From an uncultured Bacteroidales bacterium (GTDB lineage: Bacteria > Bacteroidota > Bacteroidia > Bacteroidales > Paludibacteraceae): a DNA stretch of 64,000 nucleotides. The notes below the pieces were generated by a model that saw only the letters and a list, made by a program, of their open reading frames with translations, made no database searches and was not told where the DNA came from. Both the position numbers and the translations under genes were made by a program. Shown piece after piece: positions 24,787 through 31,448 of this stretch. Location: assembly GCA_946411385.1 (NCBI GenBank), contig CAMKDV010000001.1, positions 62,001 through 126,000 on the forward strand, written 5' to 3'. Positions within the stretch are counted from its first letter, which is position 1. Every line of letters begins with the position of its first letter.

Positions 24787-25836
24787 ATGTCACATAACCC
24801 ACTTTTTTATACATCATTATATCGCTGGTACGACGTTCATCATCGCGTTTTGCCATGGCGTGAGACCGATGATCCGTACAAAATTTGGCTTTCCGAGGTC
24901 ATTTTGCAGCAAACGCGTGTCAGTCAGGGCATGGATTATTACCATCGCTTCGTCGATGCTTTTCCTACGGTGGCCGATTTGGCTGCTGCCGACGAGGATG
25001 AAGTGTTGCGTCTGTGGCAGGGTTTGGGCTACTACTCGCGTGCGCGCAACCTGAATAAGGCGGCGAAGCTTGTCGCTGAGCGCTATCAGCCAAGTATGGC
25101 TGATCAGCCCGCTTTCCCAGCTACCTTCGACGAGCTGCGCGCTTTGCCCGGCGTGGGTGACTACACGGCCGGTGCTATTGCCTCCTTTGCTTACGACTTG
25201 CCCTACCCTGCGCTGGACGGTAATGTCTATCGCGTGCTCGCGCGCCTCAGTGATTGCGAGATACCTTTCGACACCTCTGCCGGCAAACGGCATTTTCATC
25301 AGTTGGCTCAGGAACTGCTCGATAGAGAGCATCCACGCCTCTTCAATTCCGCCATCATGGAGTTCGGTGCGCTACATTGCCTGCCCGCAGCGCCTGATTG
25401 CGAGGCTTGTCCGCTGCAGGTCTTCTGTAGTGCCTACAGTGCCGGAACGGTCAGTTTGCTGCCCGTACGCAAACCCAGACCTAAATTGCGCGACCGCTGG
25501 TTTGCATATACTATATGTATCACGCCTACGCGCGCAACGCTTATCCGCCAGCGTACCGACAAGGATATCTGGCACCACCTGTACGAGTTCCCGCTCACCG
25601 AACTGCCGACCGAAGCCGAATGGCAATCCTTTTCTCCATCATCCGGCAGCGAAGCTGTCAGTTTCACCCACATCCTCAGCCATCAGCGCTTGCATGCGCG
25701 GTTCTTCATCGTGCCTGTAAACAGTCTTCCCACATTACCCGATTCGCTCGCGGTAACATGGGAAGATCTTGACCGGTATGCCTTGTCGCGCCTCACGCTC
25801 AAAGCGCTGGAAGCAATTCATCAATCTATCAATTAA
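24787..25836 (+). CDS. mutY: A/G-specific adenine DNA glycosylase
   Basis: 349 residues. The helix-hairpin-helix and catalytic region read SEVILQQTRVSQGMDYYHRF (Glu acid) and LRALPGVGDYTAGAIASFAY, with Asp in LDGNVYRVLARLSD. The 4Fe-4S cluster cysteines are in CLPAAPDCEACPLQVFC (C-x6-C-x2-C-x5-C). The C-terminal 110 residues are the NUDIX-like domain that recognises 8-oxoguanine. It removes adenine mispaired with 8-oxoG. The C-terminus (IHQSIN) and the TAA are coded by a CATCAATT-type repeat array. Confidence 0.97.
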   Translation: MSHNPLFYTSLYRWYDVHHRVLPWRETDDPYKIWLSEVILQQTRVSQGMDYYHRFVDAFPTVADLAAADEDEVLRLWQGLGYYSRARNLNKAAKLVAERYQPSMADQPAFPATFDELRALPGVGDYTAGAIASFAYDLPYPALDGNVYRVLARLSDCEIPFDTSAGKRHFHQLAQELLDREHPRLFNSAIMEFGALHCLPAAPDCEACPLQVFCSAYSAGTVSLLPVRKPRPKLRDRWFAYTICITPTRATLIRQRTDKDIWHHLYEFPLTELPTEAEWQSFSPSSGSEAVSFTHILSHQRLHARFFIVPVNSLPTLPDSLAVTWEDLDRYALSRLTLKALEAIHQSIN

Positions 25837-25857
25837 TCAATTCATCAATCATCAATC
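25819..25857. repeat. 7/8-bp array at the end of mutY
   Basis: Units CATCAATC, TATCAATT, AATCAATT, CATCAATC, ATCAATC. The mutY stop codon (25834-25836) is inside the array, and the final residues of MutY are translated repeat. Confidence 0.85.
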
Positions 25858-25875
25858 AGCCATTCATGGTTGATT
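25854..25875. terminator. weak hairpin between mutY and ettA
   Basis: AATCAGCC-attcat-GGTTGATT forms an 8-bp stem with one G-T pair at the convergent mutY/ettA junction. There is no U-tract, so terminator activity is uncertain. Confidence 0.35.
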
Positions 25876-27550
25876 ATACCAGCTTCTTATAGCGTATACG
25901 CTTGGGTGTGAGCGCGTCCTCGCCGAGGCGCATCTTCTTGTTGGCCTCGTAGTCGCTGTAGTCGCCCTCGAACCAGAACACCTTGCTGTCGCCCTCAAAG
26001 GCGAGGATATGCGTGCATATACGGTCAAGGAACCAGCGGTCGTGGCTGATCACTACGGCACAGCCTGCGAAGTTCTCCAAGCCTTCTTCCAATGCACGGA
26101 GAGTATTGACATCTATATCGTTCGTAGGCTCATCAAGCAGCAGCACGTTGGCTTCGCTCTTGAGCGTCAGGGCAAGATGCAAGCGGTTGCGCTCACCGCC
26201 CGACAGTACGCCGCACTTCTTCTCCTGGTCCGCTCCGGTGAAATTGAAGCGGCTCAGATAGGCGCGTGCGTTCACTTCCTTGCCGCCCACGCGGATAAAT
26301 TCCGTACCGTTGGCGATGGTCTCATATACGGTCTTATCGGGGTCGATGTTCGAATGCACCTGGTCTACATAGCCCACTTTCACGGTTTCGCCTACTGCAA
26401 AGATGCCTTTGTCGGGCTGCTCCATGCCCATGATCATGCGGAACAACGTAGTCTTGCCTGCTCCGTTAGGTCCTATCACGCCTACGATGCCGTTAGGCGG
26501 CAGCATGAAGTTCAGATCTTCCATCAGCAGCTTCTCTCCAAACGCTTTGCTCACATGCTCGGCATTGATCACCTTGTTGCCCAAGCGCGGACCGTTGGGT
26601 ATGAATATCTCCAGCTTTTCCTCCCGCTCTTTCTGCTCCTCGTTCAGCATCCTATCGTACGCTCCCAGACGGGCTTTCGACTTGGCTTGACGTGCTTTGG
26701 GCGCCATCCTTACCCACTCCAGCTCACGCTCCAGGGTCTTTCTGCGCTTCGAGGCTTGCTTCTCCTCCATAGCCATGCGGGTCGTCTTCTGCTCCAGCCA
26801 GGATGAGTAGTTGCCTTTCCATGGTATACCCTCGCCGCGGTCCAGCTCGAGTATCCATCCGGCTACGTTATCGAGGAAATAGCGGTCGTGCGTGATACAT
26901 ATCACCGTGCCGGCATATTGGTGCAAGTGCTGCTCCAGCCAGTCGATACTCTCGGCATCCAGGTGGTTGGTAGGCTCGTCCAGCAGCAGTACGTCGGGTT
27001 GCTGCAATAGCAGCCGGCATAGGGCTACGCGGCGGCGCTCACCGCCCGAGAGGTTCTGCACGTTGGCATCGTCAGGCGGACAACGCAGCGCATCCATCGC
27101 GCGGTCCAGACGCTGGTCGATATTCCACGCATCGGCGGCATCCAGCTTGTCTTGCAGTTCGGCCTGGCGCGCCAGCAGCTTGTCGAAATCGGCATCAGGC
27201 TCGGCAAAAGACATGTTGATCTCGTCATATTCGCGCAGCATGTCCATGATAGGCTGCACGCCTTCCTGCACGCACTCGCGTACCGTCTTCGTCGGGTCCA
27301 GCTTGGGGTCCTGCTCCAGATAGCCCACAGTATATCCGGGCGAGAAAACCACCTCACCCTGATAGTTCTTGTCTATACCTGCGATGATCTTCAGCAGCGT
27401 GGATTTGCCGGCACCGTTCAAACCGATGATACCGATCTTTGCTCCGTAAAAGAAACTGAGGTAGATGTTGTTCAGAATACGTTTCTGATTCTGCTGGATG
27501 GTCTTGCTCACGCCTACCATCGAGAAAATGATCTTCTTGTCGTCTGCCAT
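25874..27550 (-). CDS. ettA: energy-dependent translational throttle protein EttA (ABC-F)
   Basis: 558 residues with two soluble ABC domains and no membrane segment. Walker A motifs are GLNGAGKSTLLKIIAG and GPNGAGKTTLFRMIMG; signatures are NLSGGERRRVALCRLL and LSGGERNRLHLAL; Walker B is LLLDEPTNHLDAES. The interdomain P-site tRNA-interaction linker is the charged helical region around 240-320. The start MADDKKIIFSMVGVSKTIQQ and the length match EttA. It binds the ribosomal E site and gates the first peptide bond according to ATP/ADP. A sigma-54-like sequence lies 63 bp upstream. Confidence 0.95.
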   Translation of the reverse strand: MADDKKIIFSMVGVSKTIQQNQKRILNNIYLSFFYGAKIGIIGLNGAGKSTLLKIIAGIDKNYQGEVVFSPGYTVGYLEQDPKLDPTKTVRECVQEGVQPIMDMLREYDEINMSFAEPDADFDKLLARQAELQDKLDAADAWNIDQRLDRAMDALRCPPDDANVQNLSGGERRRVALCRLLLQQPDVLLLDEPTNHLDAESIDWLEQHLHQYAGTVICITHDRYFLDNVAGWILELDRGEGIPWKGNYSSWLEQKTTRMAMEEKQASKRRKTLERELEWVRMAPKARQAKSKARLGAYDRMLNEEQKEREEKLEIFIPNGPRLGNKVINAEHVSKAFGEKLLMEDLNFMLPPNGIVGVIGPNGAGKTTLFRMIMGMEQPDKGIFAVGETVKVGYVDQVHSNIDPDKTVYETIANGTEFIRVGGKEVNARAYLSRFNFTGADQEKKCGVLSGGERNRLHLALTLKSEANVLLLDEPTNDIDVNTLRALEEGLENFAGCAVVISHDRWFLDRICTHILAFEGDSKVFWFEGDYSDYEANKKMRLGEDALTPKRIRYKKLV

Positions 27551-27612
27551 AACTTGTTGTTTTCGTGATTAGCAGGCAGTCTGTTTGGGCTTGACCGCCT
27601 ACCGTTTTCCAC

Positions 27613-27629
27613 TACAAAAATTGTGCCAA
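27613..27629 (-). promoter_or_regulatory. sigma-54-like -24/-12 sequence upstream of ettA
   Basis: The minus strand reads TTGGCACAATTTTTGTA, matching TTGGCAC-N5-TTGCW except for one base in the -12 element (TTGTA instead of TTGCW). It lies in the 98-bp gap between the XRE gene and ettA, where no TAnnTTTG element is visible. A chance match cannot be excluded. Confidence 0.3.
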
Positions 27630-27648
27630 ATACGCGATTTATTCCGTA

Positions 27649-28059
27649 TTACCGTTCCTCGAAGGTGCCGTCGGTATAGAATACCACGATTTTTGCCACT
27701 TGTTTTCGCGTTGCTTCCGTCGGCTGTTCTGCGCCTGCGGCTTTCGGAGCCATCGGGGGATTATCCACGGTAGTATCGGCGTTTTGCTCTACGTCCATAG
27801 GACGCATGTCGCCAAACAATGCCGTCTGCGTCACGCCGCCGTTAGGCCTGTACATCGTGCCTGTACCCAGTATCAGCCAGTCGGCACTGATGGTGCGGAA
27901 GCGGTTGAGGATCTTGGTCATGATCTCCAGGCTGGCATTGTTTCTGCCGCCCAAGATATTGGAGATAGTGCCTGCCGATACGCCTATTTCCGCTGCAAAC
28001 TGCCGCGCTGTAAGGCCTTCAGATTCGATGATTTTCACTAATCGTTCACGTTCGTTCAT
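27649..28059 (-). CDS. XRE-family helix-turn-helix regulator
   Basis: 136 residues. The N-terminal half is a Cro/C1-type helix-turn-helix (about residues 4-65: ARQFAAEIGVSAGTISNILG, then SLEIMTKILNRFRTISADWL and the LILGTGTMY turn). A proline/alanine-rich linker follows, then a short C-terminal strand, KIVVFYTDGTFEE. This architecture is common in Bacteroidales and is of unknown target. A consensus promoter and a pair of 19-bp direct repeats lie upstream, so autoregulation is plausible. Confidence 0.9.
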   Translation of the reverse strand: MNERERLVKIIESEGLTARQFAAEIGVSAGTISNILGGRNNASLEIMTKILNRFRTISADWLILGTGTMYRPNGGVTQTALFGDMRPMDVEQNADTTVDNPPMAPKAAGAEQPTEATRKQVAKIVVFYTDGTFEER

Positions 28060-28206
28060 AAATATCGCATTCTAAACGGGTTATTTTTCCTGATTTGTGC
28101 TATGCAAATCCCTTATTTTCAGCGTGTAGCGTGACGTGTAACACCTATAAAACGCTCAATTTTCATCGTTGAAACCGTAAAAGGACTTTCATTCACAAAT
28201 CGACTA

Positions 28207-28238
28207 CAAAGTTACGAAAATATTTTCACATTTGCAAA
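28207..28238 (-). promoter_or_regulatory. promoter of the XRE regulator gene
   Basis: Minus strand TTTG (complement of 28235-28238), 20 bp, then TAACTTTG (complement of 28207-28214). The leader to ATG 28059 is about 140 nt. The -33 element lies inside the first of two 19-bp direct repeats. Confidence 0.85.
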
Positions 28239-28288
28239 TATTTCGACAAGAAAATTTTACAGGTGTCATTTTTCACATCTGCAAATAT
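28223..28288. promoter_or_regulatory. direct 19-bp repeats overlapping the XRE gene promoter (candidate operators)
   Basis: TTTTCACATTTGCAAATAT (28223-28241) and TTTTCACATCTGCAAATAT (28270-28288) differ at one base and lie 47 bp apart. Further TGCAAAT copies occur at 28103, 28319 and 28329. The first repeat covers the -33 element, as expected for a repressor site. Confidence 0.5.
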
Positions 28289-28737
28289 CAAAACGATGCG
28301 ACGGATTTATCATCAAAATGCAAATGCCTGCAAATCAGCTTATAACAATTTACGCCCGCACATTAAGTAATCCGTGTAAGTGCTCTCATTATCAACGCAT
28401 AAGTATTTCACAATCCACGCAAACCATCCATCCTGCATAGTATCGGTCAAATCAGCATTTTTCTGCAATATATTACTTTAGATAAAATAATATATTTACT
28501 GATATACAAGCATTTATATTTGCATGCGCGTATTCCGTGGAACAAAAATTGCTGGTGTTTTCGTATCTTTCTGTGCGTTTGCTTGTGTGTATGCAATTGT
28601 GGTGCTTGCTGCCTTTGTTTGTGAACTTTCAGGGCGTTTCGTTTGTGAAGTTTTCTTCCGTGTGCGTTGCGTCTGTGAATGGTGTTACCGCTTTTTTGGC
28701 TTTTTTCCACTACCCTGCTTCTGTCATACATGAAACA

Positions 28738-28766
28738 CTCTCCCCTACTTCATCTGTAGGAGAGAG
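28738..28766 (+). terminator. candidate terminator hairpin after the G/T-rich segment
   Basis: CTCTCCCCTAC-ttcatct-GTAGGAGAGAG, an 11-bp stem with one mismatch, followed by a T-rich stretch on the plus strand. It would terminate a plus-strand transcript of the G/T-rich segment. Confidence 0.5.
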
Positions 28767-28836
28767 CGTCTGTTTTGGGTATTTTTGTTCGTCTACGAAT
28801 TTTTGGATAATTTTTGGCAATTTTGGACTCTAGGTG

Positions 28837-28974
28837 TTCCCCGACAAACGGGGAAAACCGCCACGGGGAAAGGGGCAATAGTAATTTTTGATATTTTTTA
28901 GTAATTTTGGACAAAGAAAGAAAATTCCCCGTTTTAGCAAAAATTCGCATTTTTGCGTATCTTTCCCCGTTTCC
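28837..28974. repeat. cluster of CCCCGTTT-type motifs with a perfect hairpin
   Basis: TTCCCCG-ACAAA-CGGGGAA is a perfect 7-bp hairpin at 28837-28855. Further copies are ACGGGGAAA (28863-28871), TTCCCCGTTT (28925-28934) and TTTCCCCGTTTCC (28962-28974). These GC blocks stand out in very AT-rich surroundings. Confidence 0.55.
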
Positions 28975-29037
28975 TGAAAAATATTCAATTCTCAGCGCGA
29001 TAAATTCACCGCCGAAAATCGTGCATCTTTCTATTAT

Positions 29038-29649
29038 TTACCTGATTTTATGCAATATTTCGTCAATTGTGCCACATGTTTGCCAACCTACGAAATCTTG
29101 CGCAGCGTGGCAATTGGCGCAGGTATCATCCACAAAGATGGTTTGACCGGGATCAGCATGAATAGCACGGTCCACATCCACAAAAATCTTCTCATCGGGC
29201 TTGGCGCATTGCATCCGGAATGAGAGGAAAACATCTTCGAACAGTTCTTCTATAGGTTCGCGATATAGCGATAGTGTGTGCTCCCAGTGCAACTCATCGG
29301 TATTGGACATCAGGTAGGTATGATAGCCTTTATTGCGCAGCTGGCGGATCTGCAGCCATGTACTATCGGGAATGCCGGCGTGGATAGTGTTCCATGCATC
29401 GATGATCTGCTGTTCGGTTGCTGCTGTACGGCAATGCTCCAGAACAGAAGCAACGAAGTTTTGCTTACTGATCTCACCTATTTCAAATCGGGATCGAAGA
29501 GTGTCACGGCTCTCGTTACCAAGCCCAAGCACATTGCTGATATCCTCATCAGACATCAAGCGCCGGAAGGCTTGCAAACAGCCAACCCTATTGTGCTGCA
29601 TGAGCACACCGCCAAAGTCGAAGATGATATGTTTGCCGCTCTTCGTCAC
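29038..29649 (-). CDS. HAD superfamily phosphatase, YihX-like
   Basis: 203 residues. Motif I is IIFDFGGVLM: the nucleophile Asp is kept and the second Asp is Gly, as in YihX-type HAD proteins. Motif II is LMSNTDE, the Lys lies in AKPDEKIF, and motif IV is TIFVDDTCAN. A helical cap follows motif I. Members dephosphorylate small metabolites such as sugar phosphates or FMN; the substrate here is unknown. It starts with GTG (29647-29649) overlapping the TGA of the preceding gene (GTGA), indicating translational coupling. Confidence 0.88.
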   Translation of the reverse strand: MTKSGKHIIFDFGGVLMQHNRVGCLQAFRRLMSDEDISNVLGLGNESRDTLRSRFEIGEISKQNFVASVLEHCRTAATEQQIIDAWNTIHAGIPDSTWLQIRQLRNKGYHTYLMSNTDELHWEHTLSLYREPIEELFEDVFLSFRMQCAKPDEKIFVDVDRAIHADPGQTIFVDDTCANCHAAQDFVGWQTCGTIDEILHKIR

Positions 29650-30806
29650 AATACCCGATTGATGTAGTAGAACGATGAATCGGGATGGGTGGTGTCGGGG
29701 TCGAGGGTGAGGATGATATCGTGCAGGATGCGCTCGGGATGGACTACCCCGCTCTCCCAGAAATCGTTGGCGCCGGAGGGCAGACAGCGTTTGCGGAAAT
29801 TGTACAAGCGTCCGGTCTGATACGCCTTGAAGAGCGCATACTGGCTGTTCTGCTCAAGCAGCGCTTCTCTGGACGGCACATTGCATCCGAGCCATACATC
29901 GGCATCGGCAAACGTGACGAGCGCCTGTTCGAAAGTGAGAGGGATAGACTGCTGGCGCGGATCGTCGGCAAAAGCGTAGTCGGCACCCGCATCGCGGAAC
30001 AAAGCACCCATATACGTGCCGCCGGCAGGGACATACCAGGTGCCGCGGAAATCCAAGCCGCTTACGACGGATTGATGATTGATGGATTGATGAATTGATG
30101 AATTGGTGAGGGCATTGTAGGCGCTGTCAATGCGGGCAAAGAGGCTGTCGGCGGTGGGGAGGCAACCGAGGAAGACAGCCACGAAACGTATCCACTCGGC
30201 ACGAGCCAGAGGAGTAGCCTCACGCCACTCGTTGTTGTACAACACATTGATACCCACATCGGTCAGGCGCTGGGCAGAGAGGTCGGACGGCGCATAGGTG
30301 GAATAGAGAATAGCCTGTGCTCCAGACTGCAGGATGCGTTCGGCATCGGGTTGCATAGCATCGCCCAGATGGTGGCACGAGGCAGGCAGCGGATGATAGC
30401 ACACCTCGGGATTGCACATGCCCACAAGGCGATCCATCATACCCAATTCTGCCAGCATGCCGATGTGCGTCGCTGACGACGCGCCAATCCGCCTAAGCGG
30501 GGCGCGTAGAAGTGAAAATTGAAAGGTGAAAGGTGAAAGGAGCGATGGATCGTCAAGCGTGTCGGGCAGGAGGAGATAGGTGGCCATGACGCTATCGCGC
30601 TGCCAGGGAGCAAAGACGCGCACACGGGTAAGACCGAGCGTGTCGTCGATCTGGAAACCCGTGGCGTACCTATTGCCCGGACGCGGCTGATCGGCGCGCT
30701 GGACGGCGGGTGAGCACGCAGTCAGAAAGACCGCGATGCTCATAGATATTAGAACGCTAACGCTGTGAGACCGCTGGCGTTGTTGGACCGCTGCGCTGTT
30801 AGACAT
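29646..30806 (-). CDS. periplasmic substrate-binding lipoprotein (BtuF/FhuD-like)
   Basis: About 386 residues from ATG 30806, 4 bp after iorB. The signal peptide ends in AVFLTAC. The fold matches class III cobalamin/iron-siderophore-binding proteins: RIGASSATHIGMLAELGMMD, LQSGAQAILYSTYA, and the C-terminal lobe from VSGLDFRGTWYVPAGGTYM to RLYNFRKRC. No permease or ATPase is adjacent, and the ligand is unknown. Three tandem repeat arrays lie inside: 16-17-bp units coding the N-terminal SNSAAVQQRQRSHS, a GTGAAAG-type array (LSPFTFQFS), and a CATCAATT-type array (SSIHQSINHQS). The frame also extends upstream of 30806 over the iorB 3' end, but that is not conserved-looking. Confidence 0.82.
   Translation of the reverse strand: MSNSAAVQQRQRSHSVSVLISMSIAVFLTACSPAVQRADQPRPGNRYATGFQIDDTLGLTRVRVFAPWQRDSVMATYLLLPDTLDDPSLLSPFTFQFSLLRAPLRRIGASSATHIGMLAELGMMDRLVGMCNPEVCYHPLPASCHHLGDAMQPDAERILQSGAQAILYSTYAPSDLSAQRLTDVGINVLYNNEWREATPLARAEWIRFVAVFLGCLPTADSLFARIDSAYNALTNSSIHQSINHQSVVSGLDFRGTWYVPAGGTYMGALFRDAGADYAFADDPRQQSIPLTFEQALVTFADADVWLGCNVPSREALLEQNSQYALFKAYQTGRLYNFRKRCLPSGANDFWESGVVHPERILHDIILTLDPDTTHPDSSFYYINRVL
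30070..30108. repeat. 7/8-bp array (CATCAATT type) inside the lipoprotein gene
   Basis: Plus-strand units GATTGATG, ATTGATG, GATTGATG, AATTGATG, AATTGGTG, i.e. CATCAATT-type on the coding strand. It is translated as SSIHQSINHQS between the two lobes of the binding protein. The same unit type fills the spacers after the U32 gene and mutY. Confidence 0.85.
30512..30539. repeat. heptanucleotide array (GTGAAAG type) inside the lipoprotein gene
   Basis: Four 7-bp units on the plus strand (GTGAAAA, TTGAAAG, GTGAAAG, GTGAAAG), coding SPFTFQFSL on the minus strand. The same unit type occurs at 36617-36637 and 62804-62824. Confidence 0.85.
30753..30802. repeat. 16-17-bp tandem repeat at the lipoprotein gene start
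   Basis: Three units in coding orientation (CTAACAGCGCAGCGGT, CCAACAACGCCAGCGGT, CTCACAGCGTTAGCGTT) begin two bases after the start codon and code residues 2-18, the charged n-region of the signal peptide. They are nearly identical to units in uvrA (18295-18326). Confidence 0.85.
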
Positions 30807-30810
30807 AAAA

Positions 30811-31389
30811 CTATTTGCACGCATAAGCGTAGCCAGCCTCAAGGGCACGGATATTGGTCTGGACGATAGCCTCAGACTTACGCGCAAAGACCTTCTGCAG
30901 TGCCTCTTTGACTATCTCCAATTCGATGCCGAGCATAGGGATAGCTGCACCGAGCAGCACCATGTTGGCAGCCTGTACGGGCGCATTGACCTCTTTAACC
31001 AGGGCATCGGTGTCGAGCAGTATATGCCGCGGCAACGCCTTGACGGCAGCATGTACCTCGCCAATCTCGGGATAGTCGGGGATATTGAGGAAAGGTACGG
31101 AAGAGGTGATGACACATCCATCCGGAGCGAGCCAAGGCACGTAGCGCAATGCCTCCAGCGGTTCGAGCGAGAGGATAAGATCAGCCTTGCCTTGCGGGAT
31201 AAGATCGGAATGGATAGGCTCGGTAGAGATACGCAGATGGCTCTGCACCTCACCTCCGCGCTGACTCATGCCGTGCACTTCTGCCTGCTTGAGGTACCAT
31301 CCTTCGGTCAGCGCCGCCTGACCAATAACTGTGGCGATCGACAGGATGCCTTGTCCGCCTACGCCGGCGAGAATTATATCGTTTTTCAT
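30811..31389 (-). CDS. iorB: indolepyruvate:ferredoxin oxidoreductase, beta subunit
   Basis: 192 residues. It is the gamma-type domain of 2-oxoacid:ferredoxin oxidoreductases, with the N-terminal AGVGGQGILSIATVIGQAAL and the downstream HGMSQRGGEVQSHLRIS. With IorA it oxidatively decarboxylates aryl pyruvates to aryl-acetyl-CoA using ferredoxin, or runs in reverse in anaerobes to make aromatic amino acids. It follows iorA after a 59-bp spacer made of heptanucleotide repeats and a small hairpin. Confidence 0.95.
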   Translation of the reverse strand: MKNDIILAGVGGQGILSIATVIGQAALTEGWYLKQAEVHGMSQRGGEVQSHLRISTEPIHSDLIPQGKADLILSLEPLEALRYVPWLAPDGCVITSSVPFLNIPDYPEIGEVHAAVKALPRHILLDTDALVKEVNAPVQAANMVLLGAAIPMLGIELEIVKEALQKVFARKSEAIVQTNIRALEAGYAYACK

Positions 31390-31442
31390 ATTTACAATTT
31401 ACATATTTACAATTTACAATTTGTCAGCCAAGAATGGCTGAC
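31390..31442. repeat. heptanucleotide array plus hairpin between iorA and iorB
   Basis: Units ATTTACA, ATTTACA, TATTTACA, ATTTACA, ATTTGTC (31390-31425) directly abut the iorB start codon. The perfect stem GTCAGCC-AAGAAT-GGCTGAC (31423-31442) sits between the array and the iorA stop (31449). Without a U-tract, the hairpin might stabilise the upstream message or tune the subunit ratio. Confidence 0.75.
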
Positions 31443-31448
31443 GCATAA

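Larger units (their letters stand above)
28289..29037. other. 750-bp non-coding region of unusual composition
   Basis: It lies between the XRE gene's upstream region and the HAD gene's 3' end. 28289-28500 is AT-rich with nothing recognised. 28523-28735 is strongly G/T-biased on the plus strand; frames of 69 to 98 codons exist on both strands, but none resembles a protein I know. TATATTTG (28515-28522) could be a -7 element, and a hairpin at 28738-28766 could end such a transcript of about 250 nt. 28837-28974 carries repeated CCCCG motifs. No TTTG sits at the right distance for a full promoter. Confidence 0.5.

Noticed and set aside
28447..28833. Frames of 94 codons (minus) and 98 codons (plus) in the G/T-rich segment
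   Set aside because: Extreme composition, no homology, and frames on both strands of equal quality; treated as non-coding.
28750..28950. 66-codon minus-strand frame over the CCCCG cluster
   Set aside because: No recognisable protein features, and it overlaps hairpins and A/T-rich sequence.
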